The position numbers were made by a program, and so were the translations under genes. A model generated the notes under the pieces. It was not told the origin of the DNA. It did not search any database and saw nothing but the letters and a program-made list of their open reading frames with translations. DNA of 64,000 nucleotides from Tenacibaculum sp. SZ-18 (GTDB lineage: Bacteria > Bacteroidota > Bacteroidia > Flavobacteriales > Flavobacteriaceae), in the NCBI RefSeq assembly GCF_002813915.1, contig NZ_CP019335.1, positions 2,401,777 through 2,465,776 on the forward strand, in the 5' to 3' direction. Shown in pieces: positions 17,733 to 25,899 of this stretch. Each line of letters starts with the position of its first letter. Positions within the stretch are counted from its first letter, which is position 1.

Positions 17733-18734
17733 TTAATGTAAAATCTTAAATATTAATTCCTTTAAAATATCTGCTTGTGATTGATTGGCTCCTACTCCTT
17801 TGCTTCTAACATCAGCATCTCTTAAAAAACCAATCACCTGAGAAACTTTTCTCATAGGATAATTACGAGCTGCACTCACGTAATCATCAACAAAATATGG
17901 ATTTATACCTAACGTACGAGCTACAGAAGCCTTCGATTTATCTTTCAAACCATGATACATTAATAATTGTGTAAAGAAACTATTCAACAAAGAAATTGTC
18001 ATTACTAAAGGATTATTTTTAGGATTTTGACTGAAGTAATTAATAATTCTATTTGCCTTTACCACATCTTTATTTCCAACAGCTTTTCTTAACTCAAAGT
18101 TGTTGAAGTCTTTTGAAATTCCAATATTCTCTTCAATATGATTTGGTGAAATGATCGTTCCTTCTTTCAAAACAGAAGTTAACTTATCCAGTTCATTACT
18201 GATTTTACTTAAATCAGTACCTAAAAACTCAACTAGCATTTGACTTGCCTTCGGTTCTATGGAATATTTTTTTCCTCTTAAAACTTTGGTAATCCAATCA
18301 CCAACTTGATTTTCGTATAGCTTTTTACTCTCGAAAATCAATCCGTTCTTCGCTATTGCTTTATATACCTTTTTACGTTTATCTAGCTTTTTATACTTAT
18401 AATTAAAAACTAAAATCGTTGAAGGTTGAGGGTTTGTTGCATATACTTCTAATTTATCAATAGTACGAGTTAAATCCTGTGCTTCTTTTACAATTATAAC
18501 TTGATGTTCAGCCATCATTGGAAATCGTTTTGCTGAAGAAACAATCTCATCAACAGAAACATCTCTACTATACATGACAATTTGATTAAATCCTTTTTCA
18601 GATTCATCTAGTACGGTTTCTTGAATAAAATCTGAGATCTTATCTATATAATAAGGCTCTTCGCCCATTAAGAAATAAATTGGTTTTAATTTACCTTGTT
18701 TTATATCGTCAACAATTAGCTTAACGTCGTTCAT
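17733..18734 (-). CDS. holA: DNA polymerase III delta subunit (clamp loader)
   Basis: HolA opens the sliding clamp within the clamp-loader complex. 333 residues, the usual length. The N-terminal AAA+-like domain begins KLKPIYFLMGEEPYYIDKI, the form found in Bacteroidota delta subunits, with a degenerate nucleotide site as expected for delta. The C-terminal collar domain contains NPLVMTISLLNSFFTQLL and ends ADVRSKGVGANQSQADILKE, also family-typical. It is divergent from the HsdR-N-like gene, 43 bases between starts, an arrangement common in the phylum. Confidence 0.92.
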   Translation of the reverse strand: MNDVKLIVDDIKQGKLKPIYFLMGEEPYYIDKISDFIQETVLDESEKGFNQIVMYSRDVSVDEIVSSAKRFPMMAEHQVIIVKEAQDLTRTIDKLEVYATNPQPSTILVFNYKYKKLDKRKKVYKAIAKNGLIFESKKLYENQVGDWITKVLRGKKYSIEPKASQMLVEFLGTDLSKISNELDKLTSVLKEGTIISPNHIEENIGISKDFNNFELRKAVGNKDVVKANRIINYFSQNPKNNPLVMTISLLNSFFTQLLMYHGLKDKSKASVARTLGINPYFVDDYVSAARNYPMRKVSQVIGFLRDADVRSKGVGANQSQADILKELIFKILH

Positions 18735-18765
18735 TAATTTTTAAGAAGCGTATTTAAAAGATTGT

Positions 18766-18773
18766 TACTTTTG
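18766..18773 (+). promoter_or_regulatory. -7 promoter box, probably giving a leaderless mRNA
   Basis: TACTTTTG is a perfect TAnnTTTG match ending 4 bases before the ATG at 18778. The transcript would start at or next to the start codon. Confidence 0.5.
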
Positions 18774-18777
18774 ACTG

Positions 18778-19224
18778 ATGGAAAAACTGAATTTACCCTC
18801 ATATCCTTTAAAAATCAAAAATAGCGAAAAACACTATCTAATTTTTGATGAAATTCGAAAAAAGTATATTGTTTTAACTCCAGAAGAATGGGTACGTCAA
18901 CATTACATTCATTTTTTACTGAAAGAAAAAAAATATCCGATATCGTTAATTGCAGTCGAAAAACAATTTACCGTAAATAATTTAAAAAAACGAAGTGATA
19001 TTCTCATATTCTCTTCTTCAGGAACACCAGATATTATAGTAGAATGTAAGGCACCAAAAGTTAAAATAACACAGGATACTTTTGATCAAATTGCTCGTTA
19101 TAATTTAAAATTAAACGCGAATTATTTGGTAGTGACAAATGGCTTAGAACACTACTATTGTAAACTAGATGCGCAAAATGAAACATACATTTTTCTTCCA
19201 GAACTTCCAGAGTATAAATTTTAA
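18778..19224 (+). CDS. stand-alone HsdR N-terminal-domain protein (PD-(D/E)xK nuclease-like)
   Basis: 148 residues matching only the N-terminal domain of type I restriction subunit R. The nuclease-fold motif is readable: Asp74 (KRSDILIF), Asp85 and the Glu89-x-Lys91 pair (PDIIVECKAPK), followed by the QIARYNLKL helix. No helicase, HsdM or HsdS gene is nearby, so this is not a restriction system. In Bacteroidota such short proteins are commonly encoded beside holA, which suggests a housekeeping role in DNA repair or replication; that role is inference. The catalytic triad looks intact. Confidence 0.82.
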   Translation: MEKLNLPSYPLKIKNSEKHYLIFDEIRKKYIVLTPEEWVRQHYIHFLLKEKKYPISLIAVEKQFTVNNLKKRSDILIFSSSGTPDIIVECKAPKVKITQDTFDQIARYNLKLNANYLVVTNGLEHYYCKLDAQNETYIFLPELPEYKF

Positions 19225-19258
19225 TACTTCTTTACATTTTAAAATCAGATTAATAGTG

Positions 19259-19266
19259 TAAGTTTG
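19259..19266 (+). promoter_or_regulatory. -7 promoter box of the glycosyltransferase gene
   Basis: TAAGTTTG, a perfect TAnnTTTG match, ends 5 bases before the TTG start codon at 19272. Transcription would begin at about the start codon, indicating a leaderless message with a TTG start. Confidence 0.5.
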
Positions 19267-19271
19267 CCAAC

Positions 19272-20270
19272 TTGAAAACAGCAGTAGTCATATTAAATTG
19301 GAATGGTAAGCAATTACTAGAGCAGTTTCTACCTTCGATTGTTAAACATAATGAAGGAGATACAGACGTTTATGTCGCTGACAACGCTTCCACCGATGAT
19401 TCAATTGCTTTTGTAAAAGCGAATTTCCCTTCGGTAAAAATTGTTATAAACAAAGATAATGGCGGATATGCTAAAGGATATAACGATGCTTTACAATATA
19501 TTGATGCAGATATTTATTGTCTAATCAATTCAGACATTGAAGTTACTCAAAATTGGCTTTCACCTGTAATTGATGTTTTTACACAAGAAGAAAACACAGC
19601 TATTATTCAACCTAAACTTTTAGATTATAAAAACAAAGAAAAGTTTGAATACGCCGGAGCTGGTGGAGGGTTTGTAGATTACTTTGGCTATCCATATTGC
19701 AGAGGAAGAGTTTTCAATTATTTAGAAGAAGATCATCATCAATTCAACGATGTTGCAGAAATTTTTTGGGCTTCAGGAGCTTGCTTTTTTATAAGAAGTA
19801 GCGTGTTTCACAAACTTGGAGGTTTTGACGAACATTATTTCGCACATCAAGAAGAAATTGATTTATGTTGGAGAGCACAAAATGAAGGTTTTAACGTTAA
19901 ATATGTAGGAACTTCAACAGTTTATCACGTTGGTGGTGCTACTTTGCAAGAATCAAACCCTAATAAAACATTTTTAAACTTTAGAAATAGTCTTTTTACA
20001 ATTCTAAAAAACGTACCGAGAAAGAATGTATATCAGGTAATTTTTATCCGATTAATTTTAGATGGTATTGCTGGATTAAAATTTGCCTTTGAATTAAGAC
20101 CCGTTCATACTTGGTCTGTTTTAAAAGCTCACTTAAGTTTTTATAAAAATCTAAGAAAATTCATCAAAAAAAGAAGACAAATTCAACGAAAGTCGAATTA
20201 CAGTATTCACACTTCAGTTGTTTGGCAACATTTTGTATTAGGTAGAACCAAGTTTAAGGATTTACGATAA
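19272..20270 (+). CDS. family 2 glycosyltransferase, rhamnosyltransferase-like
   Basis: 332 residues from a TTG start (MKTAVVILNWNGKQLL); no better start exists upstream. GT-A fold motifs: VVILNWNG, VADNASTDDS (nucleotide binding), the DxD-like LINSDIEV, and the acceptor-side GGFDEHYFAHQEEIDLCWRA, typical of WbbL-type transferases that build surface polysaccharide. A weakly hydrophobic, basic C-terminal region (about 245-332) suggests membrane association. It is not part of a visible polysaccharide cluster. It ends at a short hairpin shared with the convergent gene. Confidence 0.9.
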   Translation: MKTAVVILNWNGKQLLEQFLPSIVKHNEGDTDVYVADNASTDDSIAFVKANFPSVKIVINKDNGGYAKGYNDALQYIDADIYCLINSDIEVTQNWLSPVIDVFTQEENTAIIQPKLLDYKNKEKFEYAGAGGGFVDYFGYPYCRGRVFNYLEEDHHQFNDVAEIFWASGACFFIRSSVFHKLGGFDEHYFAHQEEIDLCWRAQNEGFNVKYVGTSTVYHVGGATLQESNPNKTFLNFRNSLFTILKNVPRKNVYQVIFIRLILDGIAGLKFAFELRPVHTWSVLKAHLSFYKNLRKFIKKRRQIQRKSNYSIHTSVVWQHFVLGRTKFKDLR

Positions 20271-20273
20271 AAA

Positions 20274-20291
20274 ACCCAGTAAAAACTGGGT
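20274..20291. terminator. bidirectional hairpin terminator
   Basis: A 7-bp perfect stem ACCCAGT/ACTGGGT with an AAAA loop lies between the convergent stops at 20270 and 20303. On the minus strand it is followed by a T-run; on the plus strand only by AT-rich DNA. Confidence 0.7.
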
Positions 20292-20302
20292 AATTATAAT
20301 AC

Positions 20303-20761
20303 TTATTTTATTGAAATGTAAATAGGTACTTCTGTAGTTTCTGATGGTGTAACATTTTCTGGATATACTTCAAAATCTATTTTATAATCTCTATTCAAAT
20401 CTGTATTCCAAATCTCAACCCATTTATTATAAACAATATTGTCATTCAATTTTCCCTCCGCTTTAAACTCTTCATATAACTTTTCAGGAATTTCTATAGC
20501 AACCATATTTTCTGGAACTTCATCTAAAGAATATGATTTGCATCCAATGATCATGTCATAGGCCTCAGTATAATCACTTTCGTAATTTGTATAAATTACA
20601 TAGACATCATTTGTTTCTTTATTAGGAATTTTTTCTTGGACATTTTCTGACATAAATTGTTCCCAAAGCGCAGGAATATCAATGGTTGACTGCATATTTT
20701 CATTAGTGGTTCTTACTTTGATTCCAATAACGTTAAAAGAGTTTATTCGTGTTGTTTTCAT
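20303..20761 (-). CDS. GyrI-like/AraC effector-binding domain protein
   Basis: 152 residues, the whole protein being one GyrI-like small-molecule-binding domain. Typical features are FNVIGIKVRTTNEN, the central pattern IPALWEQFM, EAYDMIIGCKSYSL, the NMVAIEIPEKLYEEF strand-helix and the terminal EVYPENVTPSETTEVPIYISIK-like end shared with integron cassette protein Cass2. Such proteins bind cationic or hydrophobic compounds, alone or as a regulator domain. It follows a WYL-domain regulator gene by 40 bases and has its own -7 box, so it may sequester or sense the ligand of that regulator; this link is inference. Confidence 0.85.
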   Translation of the reverse strand: MKTTRINSFNVIGIKVRTTNENMQSTIDIPALWEQFMSENVQEKIPNKETNDVYVIYTNYESDYTEAYDMIIGCKSYSLDEVPENMVAIEIPEKLYEEFKAEGKLNDNIVYNKWVEIWNTDLNRDYKIDFEVYPENVTPSETTEVPIYISIK

Positions 20762-20785
20762 TATAATTTCTTTTTTAATTTAACA

Positions 20786-20793
20786 CAAATTTA
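20786..20793 (-). promoter_or_regulatory. -7 promoter box of the GyrI-like gene
   Basis: On the minus strand the sequence is TAAATTTG, a perfect TAnnTTTG match, 24 bases upstream of the ATG at 20761 and inside the 40-bp gap after the regulator gene. Confidence 0.45.
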
Positions 20794-20801
20794 TAAGAGC
20801 T

Positions 20802-21524
20802 CTATGCCATAGGTTTGTCAGGGGTAGTTTTTACATTTAAAATATATCTTTCGAAATAATCTTGTAAGGTCATTTCATGCGGAGAAAACTGTTCAAATAG
20901 TAATACAATTTGCTCTATATGATCTAATCGAAATACACGGAACTCTTTTCTTAATCTACACAAAGCAACCAATAACCAATTTTCATTAGTACTATATAAG
21001 GCAAATGGTTCTATTATTCTTTTAGTAAAATTTCCTTCAATGGAATTGTAATGTATCTCAGTTAACTGATAATTTGTAATAGCAGATTGAATTTTAGCTA
21101 AATTAGAGCTTGTAATCTCATTTTTGGGATTATATCTAAATGCGATTCTATCAGATAATAAATCTGCTTTCTCTTTTTGAGATGACTTAAAAACAGATTT
21201 CAGTTTCGTAATTGCATTTTGATAATTATCTACTAAGGATTTATCTTTATTCTTTTTAATAAGATGTTCCGCCGTAATTAAGGCATTTGCCTCCTCTTCA
21301 GAAAACATAACAGGAGGTAAATGATAACCTTCCATTAAAGAATATCCTTTTCCTTCTTCTGTAAAAACAGGAATTCCTGATGCCTCTAAAGTTCGAATAT
21401 CTCTGTAAATTGTTCTTACACTAACTTTATATTTGGTTGCTAATTCTGTAGCTGTTACTATTTTTTTTGATTGTAAATACGTAAGAATTGCGGTTAATCT
21501 TGATATTCTAGGTTTACTGTTCAT
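20802..21524 (-). CDS. YafY-type HTH/WYL-domain transcriptional regulator
   Basis: The ATG at 21524 (MNSKPRISRLTAIL) is preferred over an upstream start at 21578, which would run far into the ceramidase gene. 240 residues. An N-terminal winged helix-turn-helix (about 5-60, TATELATKYKVSVRTIYRDI) is followed by the LEASGIPVFTEEGKGYSL wing and a WYL sensor domain (about 125-235, with FALYSTNENWLLVALCRLRKEFRVFRLDHI). WYL proteins sense nucleotides or small ligands. It overlaps the upstream ceramidase gene by 11 bases and is followed by the GyrI-like gene, so it is part of a minus-strand operon. Confidence 0.9.
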   Translation of the reverse strand: MNSKPRISRLTAILTYLQSKKIVTATELATKYKVSVRTIYRDIRTLEASGIPVFTEEGKGYSLMEGYHLPPVMFSEEEANALITAEHLIKKNKDKSLVDNYQNAITKLKSVFKSSQKEKADLLSDRIAFRYNPKNEITSSNLAKIQSAITNYQLTEIHYNSIEGNFTKRIIEPFALYSTNENWLLVALCRLRKEFRVFRLDHIEQIVLLFEQFSPHEMTLQDYFERYILNVKTTPDKPMA

Positions 21525-22215
21525 TAATAATAAGCTCTCTATCTTTGTAGATATAATTAAGCAAAAAGAATACCGCAACTCCGCCGAAAGTATGCCACAA
21601 CCAATGCGTTCCCATTGGTAAAACAGGATCTAAACTTCCTTTTACAACCAAATTATCTAAGGTCCTAAAAGTGACAGCCAAAGCAAAAATTAAGAATCCA
21701 TACAAAATGAATTTGACATTTTTCCAATGTGTTTTGTAGGCATACCAAATAAACGGACCAACTACTGTTAAAGCGGTAATACAATAACCAAAAGAAATTC
21801 GATATGTATTTGGGATTGGCAACATTCTAGGTACAATTGAAAGTCCTAAAATTGCAAAAACCAATAAGATTCTTTTCCACCAAACCTTCTCTATCTTACC
21901 TATGAAATAAACAATTCCTGCAAAGCAAACTATCATTATTGGTAACCAATCTAAAACCAACCAAAATTCATGACTCCTAGTGCCATGAAACATTGTTCCA
22001 CCTATCCAACTGATAAAAATTACTGGTATTGCAAATAAGAAAAAAGGATGCTGTTTCGGATTTTTATAAATTTTTCTCCCAAAATAAATGAGCATGATTA
22101 TAAAAATCAGATTACTAAAAGTATTAAATGGTTCAACTGGAAATCTACCTTCAATAGTTTCTTGGTAAATAGGACCACTATCATTTGGAAATTTTAATAA
22201 CAATCTAAATAACAT
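21514..22215 (-). CDS. alkaline ceramidase-like membrane hydrolase
   Basis: 233 residues with about seven hydrophobic helices. The CREST/ceramidase metal motifs are present: GGTMFHGTRSHEFWLVLDWLP (the His and Asp of the zinc site) and the C-terminal MGTHWLWHTFGG. It probably cleaves a ceramide-type amide lipid, plausible since many Bacteroidota make sphingolipids. It overlaps the YciO gene (22205-22215) upstream and the WYL regulator gene downstream, so all are translated from one message. The substrate is unproven. Confidence 0.85.
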   Translation of the reverse strand: MLFRLLLKFPNDSGPIYQETIEGRFPVEPFNTFSNLIFIIMLIYFGRKIYKNPKQHPFFLFAIPVIFISWIGGTMFHGTRSHEFWLVLDWLPIMIVCFAGIVYFIGKIEKVWWKRILLVFAILGLSIVPRMLPIPNTYRISFGYCITALTVVGPFIWYAYKTHWKNVKFILYGFLIFALAVTFRTLDNLVVKGSLDPVLPMGTHWLWHTFGGVAVFFLLNYIYKDRELIINEQ

Positions 22216-22825
22216 CTAAACTACCTTTTCCTTCTCTAATAACCTCTGGTATATCATCTGTTAAATCGATAACTGTTGAGGCTTGATTATCTCCATAACC
22301 TCCATCAATCACAATATCTACAAGATGCTGCCATTTTTCAAAAATCAACTCTGGATCAGTTGTATACTCAATTACTTCATCTTCATCGTGAATTGAAGTA
22401 GACACGATAGGATTTCCCAACTGTTCAACTATTGTTCTTGCAATATTATTATCAGGAATTCGAATACCTACAGTTTTTCTTTTTTTAAAAGCTTTCGGAA
22501 GGTTTGTACTTCCTGGCAATATAAAAGTATATGGTCCAGGCAATGCTCTTCTTAAAATTTTGTATACAGGAGTAGCGATTTGTTTTACATAATCTGAAAG
22601 ATGACTCAAATCGTTACAAACAAATGAGAAATTTGCTTTTTCAAGCTTAACTCCTTTAATTTTTGCAACCTTCTCAAGTGCTTTTGTGTTTGTAATATCA
22701 CATCCTAATCCATAAACAGTATCTGTTGGATAAATAACTAACCCTCCTGACTGTAAAACTTTTACAACCTTATCTATTTCTATAAGGTTAGGATTCTCAT
22801 CATAAATCTTAATAAACCTTGCCAT
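22205..22825 (-). CDS. TsaC/YciO-type L-threonylcarbamoyladenylate synthase family protein
   Basis: 206 residues, exactly the length of E. coli YciO, and the sequence follows YciO more than TsaC: the segment KANFSFVCNDLSHLSDYV, PGPYTFILPGS, then VSTSIHDED and the ending TVIDLTDDIPEVIREGKG. The nucleotide/carbonate site motif PTDTVYGLGCD is present. TsaC makes the threonylcarbamoyl-AMP used for t6A in tRNA; YciO is a related enzyme with a less certain role. First gene of the four-gene minus-strand operon running to 20303. No promoter box is obvious upstream. Confidence 0.88.
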   Translation of the reverse strand: MARFIKIYDENPNLIEIDKVVKVLQSGGLVIYPTDTVYGLGCDITNTKALEKVAKIKGVKLEKANFSFVCNDLSHLSDYVKQIATPVYKILRRALPGPYTFILPGSTNLPKAFKKRKTVGIRIPDNNIARTIVEQLGNPIVSTSIHDEDEVIEYTTDPELIFEKWQHLVDIVIDGGYGDNQASTVIDLTDDIPEVIREGKGSLDVI

Positions 22826-22852
22826 TTCCTGTTTTATACATTTTAAAAATAA

Positions 22853-22882
22853 AAAACTTCCAACAAAAATGTTGGAAGTTTT
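22853..22882 (-). terminator. intrinsic terminator of the response-regulator operon
   Basis: A perfect 12-bp stem AAAACTTCCAAC/GTTGGAAGTTTT with a 6-base loop lies just after the RprY-like stop (22901) and before the YciO start (22825). T-runs are present on the minus strand. Confidence 0.88.
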
Positions 22883-22900
22883 AGTAATATTTTCTGGAAG

Positions 22901-23602
22901 TTATGCTTCGTTCTCTATAAGTCTGAAGCCTTCTCCGTGAATGTTTAAAATTTCAACTTGTTCGTCTAACTTTAAATACTTTCTTAGCTTGGCGATATAA
23001 ACGTCCATACTTCTTGACGTAAAATAATTATCGTCTCTCCAAATTTTAGTTAATGCTAATTCTCTTGGCATTAAATCATTTTTGTGAATTGCTAACATTC
23101 TTAACAACTTACTTTCTTTAGGAGATAGCTTTTGGGGATCATCTCCATTAAATGAAAGGTGTCTTAATTTAGAGTTAAATGCAAATTTTCCAATTGTAAA
23201 TTCAAACTGATCATCATCTTTTGATTTTTCAGTTTCTTTACGCTGAAGAATTGCTTTGATTTTATGCAATAACACTTCAGAATCAAAAGGTTTGTTTAAG
23301 TAGTCGTCTGCTCCTACTTGGTAACCTTTTAAAACATCTTCTTTTAATGTTTTTGCAGTTAAAAATATAATTGGTACTTCTTTGTTGGTCGACCTAATGT
23401 CTTCCGCTAAAGAAAAACCATCTTTTCGAGGCATCATTACATCTAAAATACAAAGATCATACTCTGAATTTTTAAACATAATTAATCCTTCAATACCATC
23501 TTTTGCGTGTGTAACGTTGTAATCGTTTAACGCTAGATAGTCTTTTAAGACTGTTCCAAAGTTTGGATCGTCTTCAACTAATAGAATTTTTCTAGTTCCC
23601 AT
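22901..23602 (-). CDS. OmpR-family response regulator, RprY-like
   Basis: 233 residues. Receiver domain 1-120 with acidic Glu10-Asp11-Asp12, phosphoacceptor Asp54 (CILDVMMP), Thr in FLTAK and Lys in LNKPF. The C-terminal winged helix (about 135-230) contains LSPKESKLLRML and RSMDVYIAKLRKYL. It is 18 bases downstream of the histidine kinase gene and is its obvious partner. The pair resembles RprX/RprY of Bacteroides, which in that genus responds to envelope and oxidative stress; the trigger here is unknown. It ends at a strong terminator. Confidence 0.9.
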   Translation of the reverse strand: MGTRKILLVEDDPNFGTVLKDYLALNDYNVTHAKDGIEGLIMFKNSEYDLCILDVMMPRKDGFSLAEDIRSTNKEVPIIFLTAKTLKEDVLKGYQVGADDYLNKPFDSEVLLHKIKAILQRKETEKSKDDDQFEFTIGKFAFNSKLRHLSFNGDDPQKLSPKESKLLRMLAIHKNDLMPRELALTKIWRDDNYFTSRSMDVYIAKLRKYLKLDEQVEILNIHGEGFRLIENEA

Positions 23603-23620
23603 TTTATGTACCCTTCAAAT

Positions 23621-25192
23621 TTATATTAATGGTAATTTTACTGTAAACGTACTTCCTTTCCCTTTTTCGCTTTCCACGTAAACGGTTCCGTGGTGGTTGT
23701 CTACAATTTCCTTCACGTATGCAAGACCAAGTCCATGACCTTTAACATTGTGAATGTTTCCTTTATGCTCACGATAAAACTTATCGAAAACATATTTTTG
23801 AGCATTTTTACTCATTCCTATCCCTTCATCTTTCACTTTAAAAATGAAGAATTTGTTTGTATTCTCTGTATACACATTTATTTTAGGAGCTTCATCAGAA
23901 TACTTAATAGCGTTTTCTAATATATTAACAATTACGTTTGTTAAATGAAATTTATTTCCTAAAACTTCGGATGATATAGCATTAAACTCGACATCAATTG
24001 TACCTTGTTTATCCGAAACCAACAAACTAACATGATCAATAGCCTCCTCTATTATCTCGTTAGCTTCTACAGCTTCCTTACTGATATCAATCTGATTTTT
24101 TTCTAATTTTGATATCCTCAGAACATTTTCAACCTGACCATGCATACGTTTGTTCTCATCTCTAATCATCTGAACATATCGTTTAACCTTTTCCTCATCG
24201 CCAATGATTTTCGGATTCTTGATCGCGTCAAGTGCTAAATTTATCGTTGCAATTGGAGTTTTAAATTCATGCGTCATATTATTGATAAAATCAGTTTTAA
24301 TTTCAGATATTTTCTTCTGACGAATTAACTGATACAACGATGTTGAAAACGCAGCAATAATTATTCCAATAAACAATAATGACAACAATAAGGCTTTAAT
24401 CATTCCTGATAAAAGACTCTGTTTCTCGTCAGGAAATGAAACGTATAGTTTATATTTACTATTTCCATTATCATCTTCAAATAAGGGATAAAAATAATTA
24501 TCTTCCTCATTAATTTTGAAATATCCCGACTTAATAGGTGTTGCAAGACCTCCTTCATATACTCCAAATTTGAACTTTTGTCGAATATTCTTCTTAGCTA
24601 ATTCATCTTTTAAAGTATTATTTAACTCTCTACTACTAATTCTCTTATGAATTGGTGTAAATTTCTTACTCTGACCGAAAAAATATTCAAATTGTTTCTT
24701 CTCAAAACTAGGATATGTCATATATCTTGAAAATCTATTTTCATCAGTGTAAGTTTCATAGTTACTATCCTGAGAACCAAAAGTTTTGGTATACAGAAAA
24801 TCCTCTTTTCCTGTAAAGCGTTTGAAAATAACTGTGTCACTTTCAACAAAATCAACAGGTATTTTAAAATTTTCCTCAAGAATTGTAGCACCGAAAGTAA
24901 ATTTTTGCTTACTCACCGTATCAATTTGCTGAAAAAGATAATTTTTTAATTCAGCATTTGTTCTGGCTTTATTATTTTCAAAGAACGACCTATGTTTTTC
25001 TCTAAATTGTTCGTACTCTCTTTCCTTTATTCTTTCAGAAGTTTTGGCTAGAGCAATAGTCACATTCGTTTCAAATTCCAATTGTTTACTCTTTACAGCA
25101 TCATTAACCCAATACAGCTGAACAGCAATTATTCCGATCAACGAAATACTCATTAAAACTACAATCAGAATAAAAATTCTCCTTCCCATCAT
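23621..25192 (-). CDS. sensor histidine kinase, RprX-like
   Basis: 523 residues. Helix one spans about 5-27, then a long sensor domain outside the cytoplasm (about 28-260), helix two (about 263-286), HisKA with His308 (NNMTHEFKTP), and HATPase with an N box (NVIVNILENAIKYS), G1 (VKDEGIGMS), F box (FDKFYREH) and G2 (GHGLGLAYVKEI). No HAMP domain is clear. The kinase phosphorylates the adjacent RprY-like regulator. The ATG at 25189 is an alternative start. A candidate promoter lies at 25244-25251. Confidence 0.9.
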   Translation of the reverse strand: MMGRRIFILIVVLMSISLIGIIAVQLYWVNDAVKSKQLEFETNVTIALAKTSERIKEREYEQFREKHRSFFENNKARTNAELKNYLFQQIDTVSKQKFTFGATILEENFKIPVDFVESDTVIFKRFTGKEDFLYTKTFGSQDSNYETYTDENRFSRYMTYPSFEKKQFEYFFGQSKKFTPIHKRISSRELNNTLKDELAKKNIRQKFKFGVYEGGLATPIKSGYFKINEEDNYFYPLFEDDNGNSKYKLYVSFPDEKQSLLSGMIKALLLSLLFIGIIIAAFSTSLYQLIRQKKISEIKTDFINNMTHEFKTPIATINLALDAIKNPKIIGDEEKVKRYVQMIRDENKRMHGQVENVLRISKLEKNQIDISKEAVEANEIIEEAIDHVSLLVSDKQGTIDVEFNAISSEVLGNKFHLTNVIVNILENAIKYSDEAPKINVYTENTNKFFIFKVKDEGIGMSKNAQKYVFDKFYREHKGNIHNVKGHGLGLAYVKEIVDNHHGTVYVESEKGKGSTFTVKLPLI

Positions 25193-25243
25193 TCAAATGT
25201 ACTTTATTAAGCTAAGGCGTAAAATTCTTTTAACTTAGATTAA

Positions 25244-25251
25244 CAAAGATA
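25244..25251 (-). promoter_or_regulatory. -7 promoter box of the histidine kinase operon
   Basis: On the minus strand the sequence is TATCTTTG, a perfect TAnnTTTG match, giving a leader of about 45 bases. A second match, TACATTTG at 25201-25194, lies too close to the ATG to be the main promoter. Confidence 0.45.
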
Positions 25252-25304
25252 ATATGTTTTTAAGAAAAATTTAAGATTTATATTAAAATATCTATAACTG
25301 AAGA

Positions 25305-25889
25305 CTAACTTTTTGTTAATTTATTATGAATTTTACCTAGCACTGCTTTAACAACAGTAAGGTCCACATTATGAATTACATAGTTTGATTGGAGCACTTT
25401 TTTTTCTTCTGACCATTGATTATTAATACGATTTTTCACCTCTTCAAAAGTGGAATTATCCCTCTCAATCACTCTTTGAATTCTTAACATTTCTGGAGCT
25501 GTTACCGTGATAATTTTATCACAAAATCTATTGCTACCATTTTCGAAAAGAATAGCGTTTTCATACAAGATATAATCCTTATTTTCATGTGTTTTTATAA
25601 AGTCTTGAAGATGCTTATGAACAATTGGATGTACTATTGTATTTAACTTTTTTAATTTTTTCTCATTTCTAAATACAATCCCTGCAAGAAAAGGTCGATT
25701 TAGCAGTCCATCTTTGTAAACCTCATCAGTAAACTCAGCTATTAACTGAGTTCTAATTTCCTGTGAGGTATTCATTAAGCTTTTTGCTTCTTCATCAGCA
25801 AAATAAACGACTACATCATCAAACTCTGCAAGCATTTTAGCCACTGTTGATTTTCCACTTCCGATTCCACCAGTTAATCCTACGAGCAT
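25305..25889 (-). CDS. coaE: dephospho-CoA kinase
   Basis: Last step of coenzyme A synthesis: phosphorylates the ribose of dephospho-CoA using ATP. 194 residues, the normal size. P-loop GLTGGIGSGKST at residues 4-15, then FADEEAKSLM (CoA-site Asp), NRPFLAGIVF and a lid region RVIERDNSTFEEVKNRI. It follows the YbbR gene by 10 bases, forming a two-gene unit. No terminator is evident before the histidine kinase gene, which has its own promoter. Confidence 0.93.
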   Translation of the reverse strand: MLVGLTGGIGSGKSTVAKMLAEFDDVVVYFADEEAKSLMNTSQEIRTQLIAEFTDEVYKDGLLNRPFLAGIVFRNEKKLKKLNTIVHPIVHKHLQDFIKTHENKDYILYENAILFENGSNRFCDKIITVTAPEMLRIQRVIERDNSTFEEVKNRINNQWSEEKKVLQSNYVIHNVDLTVVKAVLGKIHNKLTKS

Positions 25890-25899
25890 TTTCTATCTT

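Noticed and set aside
18778..19224. Type I restriction-modification system
   Set aside because: Only the N-terminal R-domain is present; no helicase, HsdM or HsdS.
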